Shown here: one piece after another, positions 1 through 4,872 of the stretch
Layout: every line of letters begins with the position of its first letter
How positions within the stretch are numbered: position 1 is the first letter of the stretch
Origin: Thermacetogenium sp. UBA4966
GTDB taxonomy: Bacteria; Bacillota; DSM-12270; Thermacetogeniales; Thermacetogeniaceae
Direction of reading: 5' to 3'
Assembly: GCA_002397275.1 (NCBI GenBank)
Contig: DHAA01000058.1
Location: 27,746-34,796, forward strand
DNA: 7,051 nucleotides
Position numbers and translations under genes: made by a program
The notes under the pieces: generated by a model
The model's input: only the letters and a program-made list of their open reading frames with translations
Database searches by the model: none
Told to the model about the DNA's origin: nothing

Positions 1-185
1 TCACATACTTCCTGCTCCCTGACGAAGGGGGAGATAATGCTCATGGCAGTGCTGGACTCGCCATGCTCTCTGACCGGAACAAAGACCGTGGGAACCCTTT
101 GCAGAAGAGCCGCCGCTTTCAGCGTGAGCAGGCCGGGGTCGCCGGGCCCCACACCGATCCCATAAAATTTACCTTTAACCGTCAC
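1..185 (-). CDS. cbiL: Precorrin-2/cobalt-factor II C20-methyltransferase CbiL, N-terminal part (runs off left edge)
   Basis: Only the first 61 residues are in the window. They begin with a GTG-initiated VKGKFYGIGVGPGDPGLLTL segment followed by KAAALLQRVPTVFVPV. The glycine-rich GVGPGDP loop and the following LLTLKA are characteristic of the CbiL/CobI branch of the tetrapyrrole (corrin/porphyrin) SAM-dependent methyltransferases. In the anaerobic pathway CbiL methylates C20 of cobalt-factor II in the cytoplasm. The GTG start overlaps the end of cbiET by 11 bases and has AGGAGG seven bases upstream, so the two genes are probably translationally coupled. An ATG two bases further upstream is followed at once by TGA and cannot be the start. 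The C-terminal domain and the rest of the active site are outside the window. Confidence 0.9.
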   Translation of the reverse strand, partial: MTVKGKFYGIGVGPGDPGLLTLKAAALLQRVPTVFVPVREHGESSTAMSIISPFVREQEVC

Positions 186-1518
186 ATTCTTCCCTCCTCA
201 CCGCCCGCAGGATAAACACGGGGTTTTCCCCCTGAAAGAAGCGCGCTCCCCCCCGGGCGGCCAGCCGGGATACCTGCAGCAGCACAGTCTCCACCTGCTC
301 CCAGCTATCCTCCTGCAGCATCTGCCAGGCTTCGCTGAAAGTATCCGGAGTCACCGCGCTGAGAACAATGGCGCCCCCGGGACGCAGCCAGGAGGGGGCG
401 GAGCGAAGAATTTCCTGAAGCCTGCCGCCGCTCCCCCCGACCAGGACACAGTCGGCAGGGGGGAAGTCCGCGCATACTTCCGGAGCTTCCCCGACCGCCA
501 CCAGAGCGTTGTTAAGCCCAAACTTTTTCAAATTCTGCCTGATCAGACCCGCAGCCGCCGCATCTCTCTCCGCGGCATAGACTCTGCCGGGGGCGATCAA
601 ACGCGCCGCTTCCACAGTCCACCCCCCGGTTCCGGCGCCCAGGTCATAAACCGTCATCCCTCTGCGCAGGCGCGCTTTGCATAGCAGCAGCGCACGCGCC
701 TCCTGCTGAGAAAGAGGGGTTTTCCCCCGGGCAAACAACTCATTATCCAGCCCTGGAGTGACGACCCCCCTCCACTCCCCGACGGCGCCCTCTGCGATTC
801 TCTCCTCCTCGCCAAGAGATCCCTGCCGGGACCTTTTAGAATCAGGGGCGCACAGCGCCGTCTCTTCACCTGCGCCGGATACGCTCGGCAAATATTTTTT
901 CCGCAGCAGGATGACGATGCTGTTCCCCCGTCCATCGATCTCCGCGCCCTCTTTGAGGCCGGTCAGGGTGATCTCCTCCCTTGATCTGCCTATATTGGTC
1001 AGCACCCAAACCAGATTGAAACTGCGCCCCTGCTCTAAAAAATAGCGGCACACCTCTCCCGGGGTGCAGCGCTCATCGGTTAAAACGGCAATCTTATCGG
1101 CAGAGCGCACTCGCTCCAACTGCTCTAAACCGCGCCCGTGCACACTGGCCACAGCCATGTCATGCCAGTACAGCCCCAGGCGAGCGCAAGCCAGCTGCAG
1201 GGAACTGATCCCGGGGATAACCTGCAGGTTTTCTTCTCCGAAATACTCCTTTAGCCGCGGCAGGAGGCTAAAAAAGCCGGGGTCGCCGGAAAGCAGCACC
1301 GCTACCCGTTTTGTTTCCCTCACCTCGGCAACATAATCCAAAATTTTTTGCAGGTCTCCTTTAATCTGCTTTTTTTCTTTTCCGGCGCCTTCAAAAAGAG
1401 AAAGAGCGCTCTCTCCACCCACCAGCAGATCCGCCTCCATCACGGCCTGCCGGGCTATGGGCGGCAGATATTTGCTGCTTCCAGGGCCTGCCCCGACAAC
1501 AGTTACAGGATACTTCAC
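175..1518 (-). CDS. cbiET: Bifunctional cobalt-precorrin-7 C5-methyltransferase / cobalt-precorrin-6B C15-methyltransferase (decarboxylating), CbiE-CbiT fusion
   Basis: This 447-residue protein joins two cobalamin enzymes. Residues 1-210 are a CbiE-type tetrapyrrole methylase with the N-terminal GAGPG loop (9-13) and SGDPGFF (77-83). Residues about 250-447 are CbiT, with the entry motif ELFARGKTPLSQQEARAL (260-277), the class I SAM-binding DLGAGTG (292-298), GGSGG (361-365) and a closing ENPVFILRA (431-439). CbiT methylates C15 and removes the C12 acetate carboxyl; CbiE methylates C5. A charged, glycine-rich linker of about 40 residues (211-250) separates the domains. The same fusion is known as CobL/CbiET in other bacteria, and the length fits. 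The start is GTG, 25 bases after the upstream cbiO-cbiD stop; an in-frame TAG lies two codons upstream, and AAGGGA ten bases upstream is a modest ribosome binding site. It belongs to the riboswitch-led operon. Confidence 0.95.
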   Translation of the reverse strand: MKYPVTVVGAGPGSSKYLPPIARQAVMEADLLVGGESALSLFEGAGKEKKQIKGDLQKILDYVAEVRETKRVAVLLSGDPGFFSLLPRLKEYFGEENLQVIPGISSLQLACARLGLYWHDMAVASVHGRGLEQLERVRSADKIAVLTDERCTPGEVCRYFLEQGRSFNLVWVLTNIGRSREEITLTGLKEGAEIDGRGNSIVILLRKKYLPSVSGAGEETALCAPDSKRSRQGSLGEEERIAEGAVGEWRGVVTPGLDNELFARGKTPLSQQEARALLLCKARLRRGMTVYDLGAGTGGWTVEAARLIAPGRVYAAERDAAAAGLIRQNLKKFGLNNALVAVGEAPEVCADFPPADCVLVGGSGGRLQEILRSAPSWLRPGGAIVLSAVTPDTFSEAWQMLQEDSWEQVETVLLQVSRLAARGGARFFQGENPVFILRAVRREECDG

Positions 1519-1543
1519 CAGCTACCAATCCCTTCGCATGAAA

Positions 1544-3583
1544 TTATTTTTCGGCGAGGCAGACTTCTTTGAGCCGCCAACCGGCTTCCAGCAACAAATC
1601 TACAGCCGTCTGATCCCAGCCGAGCGGCTTTTGATCCGCAGAGAGAATTATCGAACCCACCTGAAAGGCGGAGGCCGGACCGCCGCCGCTGTCTGCTGCG
1701 GAAGCGGAGGCCGGAAGAGTTTCCTGCAGGCTTCGCTGCAGATAGGCGATGACGCGCCTGCCGGCGCGCTCCGCCAGATCTCTCCACACCATCTCTAACC
1801 CCGCCCCTTTCAAAACAGCGGCCATCGCTTCCACGGTCGGGGCGTCCAGAATATCGTTGATCACCGCGCTCCCCGCCCCTCTTGCTCCGGCCAGAGCAGC
1901 CACAACCTCCGCGCGGCCGTCCGCCACCCGGTTATGCGTCTGAAAAACGCCCGCGGCCACCTTGACCAGTTTCCCCGCGTGCCCCCAGAGAATAATCTTC
2001 TGAAAACCACGGCGCCGGCACTCTTCTAGAATAAAGCCAATATAGTTGCTGGTCATGATCACCGCCTCCGCAGGCGCCCCCAGCTTCTCCACGGCGCTCC
2101 TCACGCCGCGGCGCCCGGGAGTGAGCAGCAAAATACGGCGCCCGGCGCACCTGGCGATCTCCAGCTGGGGGATCAGGGCCATTTTGAAGGCTTCCTCAGA
2201 CATGGGCTCCACGATACCCGTTGTTCCCAGGATAGAGATTCCCCCCACAACTCCCAGCTGGGGGTTCATCGTCTGTTTGGCCAATCTCTCCCCTTCCGGA
2301 ACGCTGATCGTCACCTCTGCCCCGCGCTCCGGGGGCAAGACCGCTTGCACATTTTCCCGGATCATCTGCAGGGGTACAGGATTGATCGCCGCCTCACCCG
2401 GAGAAACCGCAAGACCCGGTTTGGTGGCGGTCCCCACCCCCTTACCCCCCCGGATTACAATCCCTTCGGGCAAAAATCTGGCGGAGGCCTCGATGCGCGC
2501 CCCGTCGGTAATATCCGGGTCATCCCCCCCATCTTTGATCACCCAGGCTCTGGCCTGCTCGCCGCAGAGCTCTACTCCCTCAATTTCAATGGAAAGGTCA
2601 TCTCCTCCCGGCAGCCGGACATCCGTCCTCCCGGGGGTCTCCCCCTGCAGCGCCATTACCGCAGCTCGCCCTGCAGCCGCGGCGCATGTGCCTGTGGTAT
2701 ACCCGCGGCGCAGCAGCTTTCCCTGGCGCCACCGATAATCGGAAAAATTCCTCTTGCGAATCCTGCCGACCAGTTCCTCTGCGCTCATCGCCGGAGCGCC
2801 CTCTTCCAGGCAACCCTTGGCGGACAACTCCCCGGACAGCTCAAAGAGCAGCGGTCTGGCCAGCTCCGCTTCCCGGAGAACCGGCTCGTCGGCGAATATC
2901 TCCAGGGGAGACCCTTCACGGATCACCTGACCGTTCTTCATCACAAAGATATAATCTGACCAGGAATAGGCTATATCAACATCATGAGTTGAGATAATCG
3001 CCGTTACCCCCCGGGCATTGCACCGATCCAGAATCTCCATCACCCGGCGGGCATGTTTCATATCCAGCCGGGCGGTGGGGTCATCACAGATCAGTATCTG
3101 AGGCTGCATAGCCAGGATAGCGGCGATGGCCACCCCTTTTTTCTGACCGTAACTCAAAAAACGGGTGGACTTGTCCTGCAGATCCAAGATGCCTGTATCC
3201 TCCATCGCCTGACAAACCCGCTGCTCCGTAAGCTCCCTGGACAGCCCTAAGTTAAGAGGGCCGAAGGAGATCTCCTGCCTCACACTTGATGAACACAACC
3301 GGGTATCCTGGTCCTGGAAAACGATTCCCACCTTTTTGCGGACTTCCAGCAGGGAGGCATGGTCATAGCGCACCTCCCGGCCCGTCACATAGACCTTTCC
3401 TCTATGGGGCTTAACCAATCCGTTGAAATGCAGGAAAAGGGTTGTTTTTCCGGCGCCGTTCGGCCCCAGGAAAGCGACCTTCTTGCCGGCAGGAATCCTG
3501 ATGCTAACTTGCAGCAAGGCTTTTGTGCCGTCGACATAACTGAATTCCAGACCCCTGGTCTCTATCGCCGCTCCATTATCCAC
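1544..3583 (-). CDS. cbiD: CbiO-type ABC ATPase fused to cobalt-precorrin-5B C1-methyltransferase CbiD
   Basis: One uninterrupted 679-residue frame encodes two proteins that are normally separate. Residues 1-275 resemble the cobalt/nickel ECF ATPase CbiO: an aromatic A-loop Y16, Walker A GPNGAGKTT (40-48), Q-loop Q90, FGPLNLGLS (107-115), signature LSYGQ (143-147), Walker B ILICD (163-167) and H-loop H200. The usual catalytic glutamate is Asp168, and the Arg usually found after LSYGQKK is Gly150. Residues about 293-679 are full-length CbiD: RGYTTGTCAAAA (293-304), DGGDDPDITDG (351-361), GGKGVGTATKPGL (379-391), the GISILGTTGIVEPMSEEA segment (448-465), and GHAGKLVKVAAGVFQTHN (534-551). CbiD methylates C1 during ring contraction in the anaerobic pathway. 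The GTG start has GGAGGTG seven bases upstream. The gene follows an AdoCbl riboswitch and terminator and precedes cbiET by 25 bases. No cbiM, cbiN or cbiQ is in the window, so the substrate of the ATPase half is unknown. CbiD assignment is very secure; the CbiO role is less so. Confidence 0.93.
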   Translation of the reverse strand: MDNGAAIETRGLEFSYVDGTKALLQVSIRIPAGKKVAFLGPNGAGKTTLFLHFNGLVKPHRGKVYVTGREVRYDHASLLEVRKKVGIVFQDQDTRLCSSSVRQEISFGPLNLGLSRELTEQRVCQAMEDTGILDLQDKSTRFLSYGQKKGVAIAAILAMQPQILICDDPTARLDMKHARRVMEILDRCNARGVTAIISTHDVDIAYSWSDYIFVMKNGQVIREGSPLEIFADEPVLREAELARPLLFELSGELSAKGCLEEGAPAMSAEELVGRIRKRNFSDYRWRQGKLLRRGYTTGTCAAAAGRAAVMALQGETPGRTDVRLPGGDDLSIEIEGVELCGEQARAWVIKDGGDDPDITDGARIEASARFLPEGIVIRGGKGVGTATKPGLAVSPGEAAINPVPLQMIRENVQAVLPPERGAEVTISVPEGERLAKQTMNPQLGVVGGISILGTTGIVEPMSEEAFKMALIPQLEIARCAGRRILLLTPGRRGVRSAVEKLGAPAEAVIMTSNYIGFILEECRRRGFQKIILWGHAGKLVKVAAGVFQTHNRVADGRAEVVAALAGARGAGSAVINDILDAPTVEAMAAVLKGAGLEMVWRDLAERAGRRVIAYLQRSLQETLPASASAADSGGGPASAFQVGSIILSADQKPLGWDQTAVDLLLEAGWRLKEVCLAEK

Positions 3584-3590
3584 TCAGGTA

Positions 3591-3597
3591 CACCTCC
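3591..3597 (-). promoter_or_regulatory. Ribosome binding site of cbiO-cbiD
   Basis: GGAGGTG lies seven bases before a GTG codon at 3583. It is the strongest Shine-Dalgarno match near the 5' end of the frame and decides the start of the fusion protein. Confidence 0.8.
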
Positions 3598-3667
3598 AAC
3601 GAGAATAACCTCCCGGTATTCCGGCAAGAATAACTGTCGCTGACACTCCTCGGCTGCAGCAAATTTT

Positions 3668-3773
3668 AGCGGCCGGCCTTCGGGGGGGCGCAACGGCGCA
3701 TATAAACCGGAGGCCCCTCGAAGACAGGTCGCTTAAAAGAGAGGGAGCTTCTTTAAATCCAGCGCCGGCCGCT
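3668..3773. repeat. 10-base perfect inverted repeat with 86-base spacing
   Basis: AGCGGCCGGC at 3668-3677 is the exact reverse complement of GCCGGCCGCT at 3764-3773. The arms could pair in the cbiO-cbiD leader RNA. The GC-rich composition raises the chance of coincidence. Confidence 0.4.
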
Positions 3774-3872
3774 GCCTGCAAGGCAAAAGAAGACTTTCGA
3801 TCTCAACGCTGGGCGGCTCCTGCCGGCATTACCATATTTCAACTACACAGGCCGAACGCCAAATTAGTCAGG

Positions 3873-3903
3873 TAAAAACAAAAGCTCAGTCCTACGGACT
3901 GAG
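3873..3903 (-). terminator. Rho-independent terminator in the riboswitch leader
   Basis: On the minus strand, CTCAGTCC and GGACTGAG form a perfect 8-bp stem closed by a GTA loop (3903 to 3885), followed by CTTTTGTTTTTA (3884 to 3873). This is a textbook intrinsic terminator. It lies about 55 bases beyond the riboswitch P1 helix and about 290 bases before cbiO-cbiD, so it is placed to attenuate the whole corrin-ring operon. The stop codon of the short leader ORF occupies the loop and its edge. Confidence 0.88.
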
Positions 3904-3915
3904 TTTGATAATCAT
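3892..3915 (-). CDS. Putative 7-residue leader peptide MIIKLSP overlapping the terminator
   Basis: ATG at 3915 begins a frame ATG ATT ATC AAA CTC AGT CCG TAG. It is preceded by GGGAGGAG (3929 to 3922) with six bases between, a better ribosome binding site than most genes in the window have. The frame reads through the 5' arm of the terminator, and its TAG falls in the hairpin loop. A ribosome on this ORF would cover the 5' arm and could stop the terminator forming. I know of no family for such a peptide; the sequence gives it no enzymatic role. The assignment rests only on the ribosome binding site and its position relative to the terminator and riboswitch. Confidence 0.45.
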   Translation of the reverse strand: MIIKLSP

Positions 3916-3921
3916 AGAGTT

Positions 3922-3929
3922 CTCCTCCC
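3922..3929 (-). promoter_or_regulatory. Strong Shine-Dalgarno directly downstream of the riboswitch
   Basis: GGGAGGAG sits next to the P13 hairpin of the aptamer and six bases before an ATG. TAGGG at its 5' edge could pair with CCCTA in loop L13 (3943 to 3939), so access to this site may depend on the riboswitch state. It serves only the short leader ORF, not cbiO-cbiD. Confidence 0.6.
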
Positions 3930-3933
3930 TATC

Positions 3934-4174
3934 CGCGTAGGGGCATCAGCGCGCGTGAACAGGCAGGTTTCCTGGCTTGGGTTCTTAGCTGTTTCCGCTC
4001 CTTCCTCAAAGGATGCCCTTGCTTTCAAAGCTTTCCAGGCATCGCCTCAAGTGGATTACCGCGGACAGTCTCCCCCTCACAGTGGCGGGACCGCACCTTT
4101 CCACCCGTAAGCCCTCAGTTGAAGCGCCGGGTGTCCGGTTTCCCTTTTCAGCCCTTTTTACGGGCCGCCTGTTC
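3934..4174 (-). ncRNA. Adenosylcobalamin (B12) riboswitch
   Basis: The conserved parts of the cobalamin aptamer occur in order on the minus strand. P1 is GAACAGGC (4174 to 4167) pairing with GCCTGTTC (3964 to 3957). GGGAAACCGGACA opens the core and can pair with TGTCCGCGGT. The invariant GGTCCCGCCACTG follows, with GCCACTG at 4086 to 4080. The B12 box AGCCAGGAAACCTGCC is at 3977 to 3962. A 7-base kissing pair is visible: GGGCATC in L5 (4018 to 4012) and GATGCCC in L13 (3947 to 3941), the latter closed by a short CGCG stem. A CACCCG/CGGGTG stem enlarges the P3 region. The element precedes the cbiO-cbiD, cbiET, cbiL operon and is expected to lower its expression when adenosylcobalamin is abundant. 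A terminator and a leader ORF lie just downstream. Confidence 0.95.
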
Positions 4175-4290
4175 CGATTCGGTTGTCAACTATCTGCATT
4201 ACTAATTCGCTGTTTCTGTTATTATTCCTGCTGCAGACCTTCTGCCTCTGCAGGAAAAATCCGTCTCTTATCAAGCGCCGGCATCGATCC
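4175..4290. other. Intergenic region expected to hold the riboswitch operon promoter
   Basis: The transcript carrying the riboswitch should begin here, between the MOSC gene stop and P1. No convincing pair of -35 and -10 boxes was found on the minus strand: a TTGACA at 4190 to 4185 has no suitable -10 box before the aptamer starts. No intrinsic terminator for the MOSC gene is visible either, so read-through from upstream is possible. An inverted repeat lies at 4231-4253. Confidence 0.4.
4231..4253. repeat. Inverted repeat CTGCAGA-9-TCTGCAG
   Basis: CTGCAGA (4231-4237) and TCTGCAG (4247-4253) are perfect 7-base arms with a 9-base loop. It is not followed by a T-run on either strand, so it is not a typical terminator. 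It could be a regulator binding site upstream of the riboswitch transcript, or chance. Confidence 0.35.
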
Positions 4291-4737
4291 TTATCTATCG
4301 TTTAGCAGCCGGACCTGATCCCCGATGGATACCCAGCCGCTATGCACAACGCTACAAAAGCGTCCTTCGGTGACCAGCGGTACCTGCCCATGGAAGTTGA
4401 AGGTATGGCTGTCGTCGATCACCTTGCCGATCTGAACGATCTCCAGTTCCGCGCCTCCCAGCGAAAGATGAGCGCCCGGGATCATCTTTTCGTTGTCAAT
4501 ACCCTTGATGGTAATGTTCTCGGCAAAGTCCCCCGGCGCGGCAGAAAATTCTCCCTCTGCAGCGACTTTCTTCATTATCTCATGTGCAAGAACACTAACC
4601 TGCCTCTCAGTGCCTACATGGGCATCCCCTAACAAGCCCTTCCCCTTCTCCAGGTATCCCTTCCCCACGTTAATCTTTCCTGTGCCCCGTTTTTCACTGA
4701 TAGAAACCCCCACAACAGTACCCTCAGTACCCTCCAC
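4291..4737 (-). CDS. MOSC-domain protein (stand-alone)
   Basis: About 148 residues make up a single MOSC domain, the fold shared with the C-terminus of molybdenum-cofactor sulfurases and usually involved in handling sulfur or molybdenum cofactor. Visible features are TVVGVSISEKRGTGK near the N-terminus, then LLGDAHVG (35-42), RQVSVL (45-50), GDFAENITIKGI (69-80), the QIGK turn (102-105) and a closing GDQV. Relatives usually have a Cys-His pair just after QIGK; here the sequence is VIDDSHTF, and the only Cys is C128 in EGRFCSVV. The frame is open upstream to a TTG at 4779. I prefer the GTG at 4737, because AGGGG lies eight bases before it and the resulting N-terminus matches the family; GTG at 4746 and 4770 are alternatives. 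It lies 135 bases after cobD and is followed by the riboswitch region. A direct link to B12 synthesis is not apparent. Confidence 0.82.
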   Translation of the reverse strand: MEGTEGTVVGVSISEKRGTGKINVGKGYLEKGKGLLGDAHVGTERQVSVLAHEIMKKVAAEGEFSAAPGDFAENITIKGIDNEKMIPGAHLSLGGAELEIVQIGKVIDDSHTFNFHGQVPLVTEGRFCSVVHSGWVSIGDQVRLLNDR

Positions 4738-4831
4738 CTTTTTCACCCCTGTGTTATCGTCGCTCCACACCCATAACAAGCCAAGGTATCCATCTGCCGC
4801 CGTCTATTTTTTTATCGGATGTCATGTATGT

Positions 4832-4837
4832 ATTTTA
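4832..4837 (-). promoter_or_regulatory. Possible extended -10 promoter element upstream of the MOSC gene
   Basis: TGGTAAAAT on the minus strand contains TAAAAT preceded by TG and one base, the extended -10 pattern. It lies in the 135-base gap between cobD and the MOSC gene. No good -35 box is seen. This would let the MOSC gene be transcribed separately. Confidence 0.25.
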
Positions 4838-4872
4838 CCACAACCGTTCCTCACATTAAAAGCTCTCCTCTC

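Larger units (their letters stand above)
3584..3871 (-). other. Long untranslated leader between terminator and cbiO-cbiD; no recognisable gene
   Basis: This stretch of 288 bases separates the leader terminator from the cbiO-cbiD start. One open frame with a TTG start (3781 to 3584) crosses it and ends immediately before the cbiO GTG, but its arginine/cysteine-rich product resembles no family I know and it lacks a ribosome binding site. No CbiM, CbiN or CbiQ coding is visible, even as fragments. A 10-base inverted repeat (3668-3677 with 3764-3773) could fold part of it into a large hairpin. Whether it is a genuine 5' untranslated region or the remnant of deleted genes cannot be decided here. 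Confidence 0.6.

Noticed and set aside
2046..2738. A 230-codon open frame on the plus strand
   Set aside because: It lies wholly antisense to the well-conserved CbiD domain. Its product is Pro/Ser/Arg-rich with no recognisable motif, as expected from GC-rich antisense sequence.
2345..2959. A 204-codon open frame on the plus strand
   Set aside because: It is antisense to the CbiO-CbiD junction and resembles no family. The minus-strand frame has clear motifs throughout.
3584..3781. 65-codon minus-strand frame ending exactly before cbiO-cbiD, considered as a CbiQ or CbiN remnant
   Set aside because: It has no membrane segment and no recognisable CbiN/CbiQ motif, begins with TTG and has no ribosome binding site.
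3885..3912. Reading the leader hairpin as a plus-strand terminator
   Set aside because: On the plus strand the stem is followed only by TTTGATAATC, and no plus-strand gene ends there. The long T-run is on the minus strand.
4185..4190. TTGACA on the minus strand as the -35 box of the riboswitch promoter
   Set aside because: A -10 box at normal spacing would fall in GGCCCG within the P1 region, which is not promoter-like and would start transcription inside the aptamer.
4754..4825. 23-codon ORF between cobD and the MOSC gene
   Set aside because: No Shine-Dalgarno sequence precedes its ATG, and it overlaps the upstream part of the MOSC frame. Nothing supports translation.
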